This document shows positions 1-7,145 of a stretch of DNA of 7,428 nt, one piece after another. A model generated the notes under the pieces. The model searched no databases. It was not told the DNA's origin and was given only the letters and a program-made list of their open reading frames with translations. The stretch comes from an uncultured Lachnospiraceae bacterium. Lineage in GTDB: Bacteria; Bacillota; Clostridia; Lachnospirales; Lachnospiraceae. The stretch lies in NCBI GenBank assembly GCA_902783295.1, contig CACZQT010000389.1:1-7428 (forward strand), in the 5' to 3' direction. Position 1 is the stretch's first letter, and every line of letters begins with the position of its first letter. Both the position numbers and the translations under genes were made by a program.

Positions 1-1312
1 CCATGACCTTTGCCGCTGTCATCATCCCGCTGAAGCAGAGCGGACGTTTGCCCTGAGCAACCTCCTGCCACGAGTGTCCCGGCGTATCCTTGGCGTAGCA
101 GGCCGTCGTCACCTGCACGGTAGGCGTAAACCAGCTGACATCACAAACATCCGTGGAACCGTATTTCGCGTGGGGAATCTCTGTATAGGGATAAAGAATG
201 TCATTGATCACCTTACCCCGGATTTGCGGAATCAGTTCGTCCGCCACTTTTCCGTAAAGGTAGGAAAGTGTAGAGCAGGTGCTTTCCTCAGCCCGTTCCG
301 GGAAGCTTTCGTGAATCTTCCTGCAGAACTCCAGATCTTCCTGCGTATAAGGGGTAGGTCCCACCTCCAGGAATTTATCAAAAGCCAGTTTTTCCAGCGT
401 ACGGTTGGGAATCAGTTCGGACAGGCCGCCTTCGTACAGTACCTCCACTTTGGTGCGAGTCATCATTGCCGCACCCTTTGCGATATCCTCCACCCAATTG
501 GCCGTTTCCACAGCCCGGGTATGCGTGTAGGCACGGATGTTGAAAACCATTTCTGCATAGTCCTGAATCACATTGGGGGCCGGACCGCCGGCATTGATCA
601 CCGCGTAGTTTACGCAGACATCCCGCTGTACATGGGCCCTCAGATAGTTGGAGCCCACCCCGGTCAGTTCGATAGCCTCCAGAGCATTGCGCCCCAGATG
701 TCCCTGGGATGGAGAATGAGCTGCAACTCCATGAAACTTGATCCGGAGATTCTGGATCGCCATAAAATTCATGGACCAGATATTGTTGTCATCGGTAGGG
801 TGCCAGGTAATCGCGCAGGCCGTATCATTAAACAGACCTTCCCGGGCCAGATAAATCTTTCCGGCTCCTCCTTCTTCCGCCGGGCATCCGTAGTAGCGAA
901 GAGTTCCTGTCAGCCCCTTCTTTTCCATAAACTCCTTCACGGCGATAGCAGCTGCCGCAGCCGCCGTACCGAGAATATGATGCCCGCATCCGTGACCGGG
1001 GCCTCCTTCCTCTATCGGACAATGCGTCACTTCCCCGGCTTTCTGGCTCAGTCCCGGCAGCGCGTCGTATTCCCCCAGGAAACCAAGCACAGGTTCTCCC
1101 TGTCCGTATTCGGCGATGAATGCCGTCTCCATACCAGCCGCCCCACGTGTCACCCGGAAACCAGCTGCCTCCAGCAAAGAGGCCAGCGTTTCTGAAGACT
1201 TCCTTTCCTGAAAGCAAAGCTCCGCGTAATCCCAGATCCGTCTGGCAGCTTCTTCGTATTCCGCCCGGTGTTCTTCCATCTGCCGGATCAGTTCTTTTTC
1301 CTCTGCTCTCAT
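1..1312 (-). CDS. M20-family amidohydrolase/peptidase, AbgB-like (p-aminobenzoyl-glutamate hydrolase subunit B type); 3' end cut by window
   Basis: A continuous frame of 437 codons runs from ATG at 1312 to the left edge with no stop. AbgB-type proteins are about 480 residues, so roughly 40 C-terminal residues are missing. Visible hallmarks are GEYDALPGLSQ (80-90), GHGCGHH (106-112; C109 and H111 are probable metal ligands), GCPAEEGGAGK (142-152; catalytic Glu pair E146/E147), WHP (170-172), the dimerisation-domain stretch INAGGPAPNVI (239-249), GSTDVCDVSW (385-394) and TPGHSWQ (410-416). The family uses a metal pair to hydrolyse amide or peptide bonds; the substrate cannot be told from sequence. 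There is no signal peptide, so it should be cytoplasmic. At least 11 cysteines are present. The start shares one base with the oppF stop (TAATG) and has AAGGAG 10 nt upstream inside oppF, indicating translational coupling. It is the sixth gene of the operon and probably processes the imported substrate. Family assignment is firm; the AbgB function itself is only a likeness. Confidence 0.93.
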   Translation of the reverse strand, partial: MRAEEKELIRQMEEHRAEYEEAARRIWDYAELCFQERKSSETLASLLEAAGFRVTRGAAGMETAFIAEYGQGEPVLGFLGEYDALPGLSQKAGEVTHCPIEEGGPGHGCGHHILGTAAAAAAIAVKEFMEKKGLTGTLRYYGCPAEEGGAGKIYLAREGLFNDTACAITWHPTDDNNIWSMNFMAIQNLRIKFHGVAAHSPSQGHLGRNALEAIELTGVGSNYLRAHVQRDVCVNYAVINAGGPAPNVIQDYAEMVFNIRAYTHTRAVETANWVEDIAKGAAMMTRTKVEVLYEGGLSELIPNRTLEKLAFDKFLEVGPTPYTQEDLEFCRKIHESFPERAEESTCSTLSYLYGKVADELIPQIRGKVINDILYPYTEIPHAKYGSTDVCDVSWFTPTVQVTTACYAKDTPGHSWQEVAQGKRPLCFSGMMTAAKVM

Positions 1313-2295
1313 TATTCTTTCACTCCTTCAGTCAAATGACAAGCTGTCCAATGCCCTTTTTCCGTTTCCCGAAGTTCCGGGATTTCCTGCCGGCACCGTT
1401 CGGACGCGTAAGGACACCGAAGGTGAAAATGGCAGCCGGGCGGGGGAGCAGCCGGATTCGGCACGTCTCCCTGCAGGATCACCCGTTCCCGTTTTCTTTC
1501 CGGATCCGGCTGTGGAATCGCGGAAAGCAGCGCTTTGGTATAAGGATGACAGGGACTGCGGTACAGAATGTCTTTTTCCGCCAGTTCCACAATCCGTCCC
1601 AGGTACATAACCGCAACCCGCCCGCAGATATGATGCACCACCGACAGGTCGTGGGAGATAAATATATACGTCAATCCGAACTGCTGCTTAAGCTCCGCCA
1701 TCAGATTCAGCACCTGAGCCCGTACGGAAACATCCAGTGCAGAAACCGGTTCATCGCAGATCAGGAGCCGCGGTTTGGCAGCGAGGGCTCTGGCAATCCC
1801 GATGCGCTGCCTCTGGCCGCCCGAAAACTCATGCGGAAAGCGGCTCGTATACGAAATGTCGATCCCCACCATCTGCATCAGTTCTTCGACCCGGGCGGTC
1901 TTTTCTCCTTCGGTCAGCCGGTCCATAAAAATGTCCAGCGGTTCCCGGATCAGTTCACCAATCGTCATACGCGGATTCAGGGAGGCTCCCGGGTCCTGGA
2001 AGATCACCTGCATTTCCTGACGTTTCTGCCGCATTTCCTCACGGCTCAATCTGGCAATATCCACACCGTCAAACCAGATTTCTCCGGAAGTCAGTTCCGT
2101 CAGCCGCAGAATACAACGGCCCAGCGTTGATTTTCCGCAGCCGCTTTCGCCCACGATCCCGAAGATTTCGCCTTCTTTCAGCGTAAAGGAAACGCCGTCC
2201 ACCGCTTTGACCGTTTTCGGCGGGCCGGAGAGGAATCCCTTTTTGGAAACATAGTATTTCTTAACATTTTTTACCTGTAAAAGGTCTTTACTCAT
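1312..2295 (-). CDS. oppF: Oligopeptide/dipeptide ABC transporter ATP-binding protein OppF/DppF
   Basis: A 327-residue cytoplasmic ATPase that pairs with OppD to drive peptide import. ABC motifs appear in order: Walker A GESGCGKS (49-56, K55), Q-loop Q100, signature FSGGQRQR (157-164), Walker B LLICDEP (177-183, E182), D-loop SALD (185-188) and switch H215. The C-terminal Opp/Dpp extension follows, with HPYTKALLSAIP (250-261) and cysteines C288, C294, C301 and C319, the pattern linked to an iron-sulfur cluster in some family members. The length is normal. I chose ATG 2295 (MSKDLLQV) because GGAGAAGGGAGAG lies just upstream and because the frame before it reads as unrelated sequence over the oppD end; an in-frame upstream start at 2340 is unlikely. 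It overlaps the oppD stop by 8 nt (ATGAGTAA). The substrate could be peptides, nickel-type or other compounds; the ATPase does not decide this. Confidence 0.95.
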   Translation of the reverse strand: MSKDLLQVKNVKKYYVSKKGFLSGPPKTVKAVDGVSFTLKEGEIFGIVGESGCGKSTLGRCILRLTELTSGEIWFDGVDIARLSREEMRQKRQEMQVIFQDPGASLNPRMTIGELIREPLDIFMDRLTEGEKTARVEELMQMVGIDISYTSRFPHEFSGGQRQRIGIARALAAKPRLLICDEPVSALDVSVRAQVLNLMAELKQQFGLTYIFISHDLSVVHHICGRVAVMYLGRIVELAEKDILYRSPCHPYTKALLSAIPQPDPERKRERVILQGDVPNPAAPPPGCHFHLRCPYASERCRQEIPELRETEKGHWTACHLTEGVKE

Positions 2296-3292
2296 CCGGC
2301 TCTCCCTTCTCCCGGTCTGCGTAAAGGAAGCAGCGTACACTGCGCCTGCCCATCCGGATCATCGGCGGACAGGCATGCCGACACTGCTCTGCGGCATGAG
2401 GGCACCGAGGCCAGAACCGGCAGCCTTCCGGCATCTGCTTCAGGCTGGGGACTGTCCCTTCGATCACAAACAGCTTTTCTTTCTGTTCTTCAATATCGGG
2501 CAGAGCCTTCAGCAGCCCGCTGGTATATGGGTGCAGAGGTTCACGGAACAAATCCTTTACCGATGCATATTCCATCACCATGCCGGCGTACATCACCAGG
2601 ACGTAGTCGCTCATTTCCGCCACCACGCCCAGATCGTGGGTAATCATCATGATGGCAGTATTTGTTTTTTCTTTCAGCTCCCGCATCAGTTCCAGAATCT
2701 GCGCCTGGATCGTTACATCTAGCGCGGTGGTCGGCTCATCTGCTATCAGCAGATCAGGTTTGCAGGCCAGGGCCATGGCAATCATAACCCTTTGGCGCAT
2801 CCCGCCGGACAGTTCGTGAGGATATTCGTCCACCCGTTTTTCCGGCGCGGGAATGTGGACAAGGCGGAGCATATCCACTGCCCTTTCCCGGGCTTCCGCC
2901 CTGCCCAGTTTTTCATGGCAGCGAAGGATCTCCGCAATCTGCCATCCTATCGTGTATACCGGATTCAGGCTGGTCATGGGTTCCTGAAAAATCATAGCCA
3001 TTTCTTTACCGCGGATCCCCGCCATCTCCTTTTCACCGGCATGTGTGATGTCTTTCCCTTTAAAGGATACGCTGCCGCCCACAATCAGGGCTTTCGGCGG
3101 CAGCAGATGCATAATGGACATCGAAGTAATACTTTTCCCGCAGCCGCTTTCTCCGACGATTCCCAGTGTTTCTCCCCGCCGCAGCGTAAAATCGACACCA
3201 TCCACCGCTGGAACCAGTTCTTTTCCGCTGCGGAAATACGTTTTCAGCCCTCGGACCTCCAGAATAATTTCCTGATCTTCTCTACCGCTCAT
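2288..3292 (-). CDS. oppD: Oligopeptide/dipeptide ABC transporter ATP-binding protein OppD/DppD
   Basis: A 334-residue cytoplasmic ATPase and partner of OppF. Motifs in order are Walker A GESGCGKS (47-54, K53), Q-loop Q103 in IFQEPMTSLNP, signature LSGGMRQR (161-168), Walker B LLIADEP (181-187, E186), D-loop TALD (189-192) and switch H219. The C-terminal oligopeptide-transporter domain has HPYTSGLLKALP (254-265) and cysteines at 291, 297, 304 and 309. In characterised DppD/OppD relatives a similar cysteine group holds a [4Fe-4S] cluster; all four positions are present here, so it may be retained. The ATG at 3292 has AGGAG about 8 nt upstream. The gene follows oppA after a 105-nt gap and overlaps oppF by 8 nt, so the two ATPases are probably made in balanced amounts by coupled translation. 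All catalytic residues are intact. Confidence 0.95.
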   Translation of the reverse strand: MSGREDQEIILEVRGLKTYFRSGKELVPAVDGVDFTLRRGETLGIVGESGCGKSITSMSIMHLLPPKALIVGGSVSFKGKDITHAGEKEMAGIRGKEMAMIFQEPMTSLNPVYTIGWQIAEILRCHEKLGRAEARERAVDMLRLVHIPAPEKRVDEYPHELSGGMRQRVMIAMALACKPDLLIADEPTTALDVTIQAQILELMRELKEKTNTAIMMITHDLGVVAEMSDYVLVMYAGMVMEYASVKDLFREPLHPYTSGLLKALPDIEEQKEKLFVIEGTVPSLKQMPEGCRFWPRCPHAAEQCRHACPPMIRMGRRSVRCFLYADREKGEPDE

Positions 3293-3397
3293 GTTCCTGC
3301 TCCTGTGCGACAGCGTATTCTCTGTTATTACAGAATCAATTCGCTTACTTTGCTGCTATTCAACCCGGTTATTCTGCCCAGTCGTTTTTCAGCCCGA
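3293..3397. other. oppA-oppD intergenic gap, no clear signal
   Basis: This 105-nt spacer lies between the oppA stop and the oppD start. It carries the oppD Shine-Dalgarno site (AGGAG) at its left end. The only hairpin I see is a weak 5-bp stem at 3321-3334 without a T-run, so I do not call a terminator. No convincing promoter is visible. Read-through from oppA into oppD is expected. Confidence 0.5.
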
Positions 3398-4993
3398 TTA
3401 TTTCAGTTTCCAGGTCCAGACTTCATAATTGTACCAAATAAAGTCTTCCATAGGAATCTGCTCAAAACGGTTGGAGTATGCCCAAAGGTTGTCCTGATGA
3501 TACAGCCAGATGTAAGGCTGTCCTTCCACCAGAGCGGCCTGATAAGCGTCAAACGCTTCTTTTCTATCATCAAAACCTACCAGAGAATCCCCTTTCGCAA
3601 CAAGGTCATACCACTGAGGATCGGTCAGCAGGGAGTAGTTCTGCGCGCTGCCCGGTTTTACAATTACAGAGCTTTCTGCAGGATCGATGTTGCTGCCGCC
3701 GCCCAGGAGACCAAGATCAAAATCGCCCTTTCTCATCATATCCAGAAGAGTTGCGAAATCGTAGGTTTCGATGTTCACATTGATTCCGATGGCCAGCAGG
3801 TTCTGCTGGATTACCAGAGCCGACTGTTCACGAACCTGGTTGCCCTGTGGAACGATCAGCCGGTATGTCTTGCCGAAATCGAAACCGGCTGCCTCCAGCT
3901 CACTCTTGGCTGCTTCCGGATCGTAGGCATTACCGACCAGATTTTTGTTGTAATAAGGGTGATATTCAGGAAGAGGACCAACTGCTACCTGTCCTTCACC
4001 TGCCATCAGCTGATCTACGATCAGCTGTTTGTTGATGGCCTTGTCAAACGCCACACGGACTGCAGCATCCTGGAAATCAGGATCCGCATCGGAAAGGTTA
4101 AATTCCATGTACTGATAGGAATACCCGGAAACAGCTGCCGCTGTCAGAGAGTCCGTTGATTTTACGGTTTCCCAGTCCGCCAGCGGAATGCTGCCGGCGC
4201 CGACCACGTCGATTTCACCGTTGATCAGACCGGCGGTCAGGCTGGCAGCCGGCACAACGCGGATCACAAAGGTCTTGAAATCCGGGCTTCCCAGATAATA
4301 GTTTTCGTTTGCTTCCAGCTGCAGTTCTTCCCCGGCAATATCCTTCACATACTTAAAGGGACCGGCGCCTACGGGAGCGCTCCAGAAATCGGAGGTGTTA
4401 ATGGACGACCAGTCGTCCGAATCCAGCAGGTGTTTGGGCAGGATGTACATAAAGCTGCACAGAGAGGAAAGGATGTTCTCCATTGCTTTCGGTTTTTTGA
4501 AGGAAATCGTTACTGTCGCTGCATCCGGGGCTTCCACACCAAGCTCTTCCGGGTTGGCGCAGATGCCGTTTTCGTCGGTGCCGAGAAGGCTGCTGAACTC
4601 TGCACGGTAGTAGTTATCCACCGCGTCATTGGTCATAGCCTGCAGGGTAAACACTACGTCTTCCGCCGTCAGCGGGTTTCCATCGTGCCAGGTGGCGTCC
4701 GTATTCAGATGGAAAGTGATCTGGCTGTTATCTTCGGACATCTCCCAGGAAGTCGCCAGACGGGGGATGTACTCGCCATTGTGGTTGCAGGTAACCATAC
4801 GTTCAAAAAGCTGGTCTGCCACACAATGGCCATAGTTGCCGGAAGTATTGTAAACGTTCAGCGTATTCCAGGTGGAAATAATCGCCATCGTCACAACTTC
4901 ATCCCTGATTTCGCCTGCCTGTGCCGACACCGCCCCAAACAACGTGGAAGCAGCCAGTCCCAGAGCCAGCAGAGTTGCCGTCAGTTTCTTCAT
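3398..4993 (-). CDS. oppA: Extracytoplasmic peptide/nickel-type solute-binding protein (SBP family 5, OppA/DppA-like)
   Basis: A 531-residue binding protein that captures the substrate and delivers it to OppBC. The N-terminus is a short secretion signal: MKK, a hydrophobic core (about residues 4-22), and a likely cleavage site after AQA (residue 26). There is no lipobox cysteine. The family-5 signature region follows at about 79-114 (LATSWEMSEDNSQITF, then WHDGNPLTAEDVVFT). VRVAFDKAINKQLIVDQLM (312-330) and the glycine/proline stretch after it are also typical. The mature protein has four cysteines (57, 69, 145, 179), which could form disulfides. I chose ATG 4993 because AGAAAGGAGT sits 5 nt upstream and a signal peptide starts right there; an in-frame ATG at 5041 would bury the signal peptide and has no such site. 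It lies between oppC and oppD, with about 100-nt gaps on both sides. The ligand is unknown: peptides are the default, but the family also binds nickel chelates, glutathione and opines. Confidence 0.94.
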   Translation of the reverse strand: MKKLTATLLALGLAASTLFGAVSAQAGEIRDEVVTMAIISTWNTLNVYNTSGNYGHCVADQLFERMVTCNHNGEYIPRLATSWEMSEDNSQITFHLNTDATWHDGNPLTAEDVVFTLQAMTNDAVDNYYRAEFSSLLGTDENGICANPEELGVEAPDAATVTISFKKPKAMENILSSLCSFMYILPKHLLDSDDWSSINTSDFWSAPVGAGPFKYVKDIAGEELQLEANENYYLGSPDFKTFVIRVVPAASLTAGLINGEIDVVGAGSIPLADWETVKSTDSLTAAAVSGYSYQYMEFNLSDADPDFQDAAVRVAFDKAINKQLIVDQLMAGEGQVAVGPLPEYHPYYNKNLVGNAYDPEAAKSELEAAGFDFGKTYRLIVPQGNQVREQSALVIQQNLLAIGINVNIETYDFATLLDMMRKGDFDLGLLGGGSNIDPAESSVIVKPGSAQNYSLLTDPQWYDLVAKGDSLVGFDDRKEAFDAYQAALVEGQPYIWLYHQDNLWAYSNRFEQIPMEDFIWYNYEVWTWKLK

Positions 4994-4997
4994 AATT

Positions 4998-5007
4998 ACT
5001 CCTTTCT
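4998..5007 (-). promoter_or_regulatory. Shine-Dalgarno site of oppA
   Basis: AGAAAGGAGT reads toward oppA and is followed by TAATT and the ATG at 4993. Its strength and 5-nt spacing decide the oppA start in favour of the signal-peptide methionine. Confidence 0.8.
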
Positions 5008-5038
5008 GGCGCAGACGCGCCCAAAACCGCTGACGCGG
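5008..5038 (-). other. Two tandem GC-rich hairpins between oppC and oppA
   Basis: In the mRNA direction the first stem is CCGC/GCGG with loop GTCA (5027-5038), followed by TTTTG. The second is GGCGC/GCGCC with loop GTCT (5008-5021). Both stems are perfect, though short (4 and 5 bp). The second ends directly against the oppA Shine-Dalgarno site. Such structures can stabilise a processed mRNA end or attenuate transcription weakly; here they could help set OppA abundance apart from the permeases. The role is inference. Confidence 0.45.
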
Positions 5039-5095
5039 CATGTTTTTCCTTAATGCGGTCAGGAAACAAGTGCTGCCTGCAGGTCCTTGCGCCGA

Positions 5096-5956
5096 TCATT
5101 CCAGCGCGGTTTTCGGATCCAGGGCATCTCTCAGTCCGTTTCCGATAAAATTGATAGACAGAATCGTTGTCATAAGTGTCAGCCCCGGAGGAAGCCACAT
5201 CCACATGCAGTTCTTCAGTATGGAAATGGATTGTGCGTTATAAAGCATATTTCCCCATGACGCAGCCGGAGCCTGGACTCCCATTCCCAGGAAAGACAGG
5301 GAAGATTCAAGAATAATGGCAGACGCAATCCGGAAAGTAACGGAAATAAAAATCGGAGCAATTGCATTAGGAAGCACATAACGCCAGATAATGAGCCGGT
5401 CTTTCTGGCCGATGGCTACCCCGGCTTCCACATAGTCCTTTTCCCGGACCGTCAGAACGCTGCCGTAGATCTGCCTGGCGAATTTTGTCCAGCCCAGGAC
5501 ACCGATCACCACCGTAACCGTTACAATGGATGGCCCAAACATGGATACCAGAAACAGAATCAGGATCGTGGAAGGAATTGTCATGAAGATGTCCGCCAGT
5601 CGCATCACAATGTTTTCAATCCAACCGCGGTAAAATGCGGAAAGCAGTCCCAGGGGAATCCCGATCAGAACGCTGATCATAGTACTTACAATGCCGACAA
5701 ACAGGGATACCCGGCCGCCATATAAAAGCCTGGTCAGCACATCCCGGCCTACAGTATCGGTACCGAGAATATGACTGCTCCCCGGGGGAGCGTTAAAGGC
5801 AATGATATCGATCTCTGCTTCGGTATACGGCATGAGCGGCGGCAGCACAATCACCAGCAGTGCGATCAGAGTAAAGCAGAATAGCCCGATCACGGCCAGT
5901 CTGTTTTTGCAGAAACGACGCACGAAATTCCGCATTTCCAGTTGTCGTTTATTCAT
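5096..5956 (-). CDS. oppC: Oligopeptide/dipeptide ABC transporter permease OppC/DppC
   Basis: A 286-residue inner-membrane permease that forms the translocation path with OppB. The N-terminal OppC-type segment has a cytoplasmic basic stretch (RNFVRRFCKNRLAVIG) and a first membrane helix at about 21-40. The family motif HILGTDTVGRDVLTRLLYGG (62-81) follows. Further helices lie near 83-106, 119-140, 144-160, 200-217 and 253-272. The EAA-type coupling loop that contacts the ATPases is DYVEAGVAIGQKD (174-186), followed by YVLPNAIAPI (193-202) and the closing motif SSLSFLGMG (218-226). I chose ATG 5956 because a G-run (AAAGGGGGG) lies 5 nt upstream. An in-frame ATG at 5977 would overlap oppB by 8 nt but lacks a ribosome site. 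The gap after the oppB stop is 13 nt, so the two permeases are co-expressed. Confidence 0.94.
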   Translation of the reverse strand: MNKRQLEMRNFVRRFCKNRLAVIGLFCFTLIALLVIVLPPLMPYTEAEIDIIAFNAPPGSSHILGTDTVGRDVLTRLLYGGRVSLFVGIVSTMISVLIGIPLGLLSAFYRGWIENIVMRLADIFMTIPSTILILFLVSMFGPSIVTVTVVIGVLGWTKFARQIYGSVLTVREKDYVEAGVAIGQKDRLIIWRYVLPNAIAPIFISVTFRIASAIILESSLSFLGMGVQAPAASWGNMLYNAQSISILKNCMWMWLPPGLTLMTTILSINFIGNGLRDALDPKTALE

Positions 5957-5969
5957 ATACGCCCCCCTT

Positions 5970-6923
5970 TCAGTCATAACGGATCCGCGGATCCAGAACC
6001 CCGTAAAACAGGTCTGTCAGGAGATTAAAAACAAGAACAGCCAGTGCCGTGATGATGGTAATGCCCATAATCACCGGATAGTCCCGGGAGCTGATGGATT
6101 TCAACATCAGGTTGCCCAGCCCCGGCCAGGAAAAAATCTGTTCTGTTACAACCGCTCCGCCGATCAGCATGGGTATTTCCATGCCCAGATAGGTCACAAC
6201 CGGGATCAGCGAGTTGCGCACCACATGCTTGATTACCACCGTATGCTCCAACAGTCCTTTTGCCCGGGCGGTACGGACATAGTCCTCTCCCATCACTTCC
6301 AGCATGCTGCTTCGTATGTACTGGATCAGACTGCCGATCATAGTGCTGCCCAGAACGCAGGCCGGCATGACAAGATGACGCATCAGTGAGGAAAAGGTCT
6401 CGCTCCGCCCGGTATCATACATGCCGCCGATCGGCAGCAGTTCCAGACGGACCGCAAAGAAATAGAGAAACACCAGTGCCAGGAAGAAACTGGGGGTAGA
6501 TGTGGACAGAAAAGAAAAGACAGCGGAAACCGAATCCCACGGGCCGTTCTGATGACGGGCGGACTGAATTCCCAGGGGAAAAGAAATAACACAGGCAACG
6601 ATGACCGACGCAAAGGTAAGCAGTACCGTCGGGCCCAGTGCATTCATAACCATCTTGTTGACGGAACCGCCGGTACGGTAGGAAAAGCCGAGGTTTCCCA
6701 TGATCAGGTTTTTCAGCCAGGAAAGATATTGGATATAGATGGGCTGGTTCAGGCCAAGAGCTGCCGCCCTGCGTTGAACTTCTGCTTCAGAAATGTTGGG
6801 ATCGCTCAGGAGAAGCTCCAAAGGGCTTCCGGAGGCAAAATAACACAGGCAGAATACAAATACAGTGATGCCAAGAAAGGTGGGGATAGCAATCAGCAGC
6901 CTTCGAAGAATGTATTTTTTCAT
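5970..6923 (-). CDS. oppB: Oligopeptide/dipeptide ABC transporter permease OppB/DppB
   Basis: A 317-residue inner-membrane permease and partner of OppC. It starts with the classic MKKYILRRLLIAIPTFLGIT, leading into the first membrane helix (about 9-29). Other helices lie near 98-120, 134-157, 187-203, 245-262 and 284-306. Family marks are LGLNQPIYIQYLSWL (56-70), GNLGFSY (76-82), the EAA coupling loop DYVRTARAKGL (214-224), VVRNSLIPVVT (234-244) and GAVVTEQIFSWPGLG (256-270). The C-terminus LDPRIRYD is typical. I chose ATG 6923, since AGGGAGGT is placed 5 nt upstream; a TTG one codon earlier (6926) is in frame but poorly spaced. It is the first gene of the operon and sits about 93 nt downstream of the predicted transcription start. 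Confidence 0.95.
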   Translation of the reverse strand: MKKYILRRLLIAIPTFLGITVFVFCLCYFASGSPLELLLSDPNISEAEVQRRAAALGLNQPIYIQYLSWLKNLIMGNLGFSYRTGGSVNKMVMNALGPTVLLTFASVIVACVISFPLGIQSARHQNGPWDSVSAVFSFLSTSTPSFFLALVFLYFFAVRLELLPIGGMYDTGRSETFSSLMRHLVMPACVLGSTMIGSLIQYIRSSMLEVMGEDYVRTARAKGLLEHTVVIKHVVRNSLIPVVTYLGMEIPMLIGGAVVTEQIFSWPGLGNLMLKSISSRDYPVIMGITIITALAVLVFNLLTDLFYGVLDPRIRYD

Positions 6924-6928
6924 CAATT

Positions 6929-6936
6929 ACCTCCCT
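6929..6936 (-). promoter_or_regulatory. Shine-Dalgarno site of oppB
   Basis: AGGGAGGT, almost fully complementary to the 16S rRNA tail, lies 5 nt before the ATG at 6923. It favours that ATG over the TTG at 6926. Confidence 0.8.
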
Positions 6937-7008
6937 GCAGTCCGGAAGCCTGAGTGCATAGAGAAAAGCAGCAATCAATCTGTTGCATGTCATCATGTCG
7001 TTATATAT

Positions 7009-7019
7009 CGTATTATACG
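7009..7019. promoter_or_regulatory. Palindrome at the predicted opp transcription start (possible operator)
   Basis: cgtat-t-atacg is a perfect 5-bp inverted repeat around one base. It sits just downstream of the candidate -10 box, covers the expected start site, and is flanked by TATATA runs on both sides. The position suits a repressor operator, but such short AT-rich palindromes arise easily by chance. Confidence 0.25.
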
Positions 7020-7022
7020 TAC

Positions 7023-7051
7023 TATATACATCATTTTTTTCTCATTGTCAA
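7023..7051 (-). promoter_or_regulatory. Candidate sigma-70/sigma-A promoter of the opp operon
   Basis: Reading leftward, a perfect -35 TTGACA (7046-7051) is followed by a 17-nt spacer and a -10 TATATA (7023-7028; 4 of 6 match). Transcription would start near 7016, giving a leader of about 93 nt before oppB. It lies in a strongly AT-rich stretch. A second perfect -10 hexamer TATAAT (7012-7017) follows, but it has no -35 at proper spacing. The prediction rests on motif and position only. Confidence 0.6.
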
Positions 7052-7145
7052 TATGTATTAAGGGCTTCCCGTAAGATATGTATTTTTATGACCTCTCAGA
7101 TAATTAACACTTAAATAATTTAGCAGGGAAGATACTAAAGAAACA

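Noticed and set aside
74..1195. Long plus-strand open frame of 373 codons
   Set aside because: It lies antisense to the M20 gene, whose minus-strand frame carries the family's catalytic motifs. The plus-strand product has no recognisable motif and no ribosome site.
1120..2130. Plus-strand open frame of 336 codons
   Set aside because: It is antisense to the M20 start and oppF, with no motif and no ribosome site.
3321..3334. Hairpin TCTGT/ACAGA after oppA
   Set aside because: The stem is only 5 bp and AT-rich with no T-run, so it is too weak for a terminator.
2792..4159. Plus-strand open frame of 455 codons
   Set aside because: It is antisense across the oppD start, the intergenic gap and the oppA end. 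Its product is low in recognisable structure, so it is a shadow frame.
4994..5041. Upstream in-frame start extending OppA by 16 residues
   Set aside because: It would put charged residues before the signal peptide and lacks a Shine-Dalgarno site; the ATG at 4993 has an excellent one.
5076..5083. CCTGCAGG palindrome between oppC and oppA
   Set aside because: An isolated 8-bp palindrome (a restriction-type sequence) with no supporting context.
5957..5977. Upstream ATG for OppC overlapping oppB by 8 nt (ATGACTGA)
   Set aside because: It resembles the oppD/oppF overlap but has no ribosome site, while ATG 5956 has a G-run 5 nt upstream. Not fully excluded.
6787..6996. Minus-strand 69-codon frame beginning in the oppB leader
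   Set aside because: It has no Shine-Dalgarno site and mostly overlaps oppB in another frame. It does not look like a regulatory leader peptide with repeated codons.
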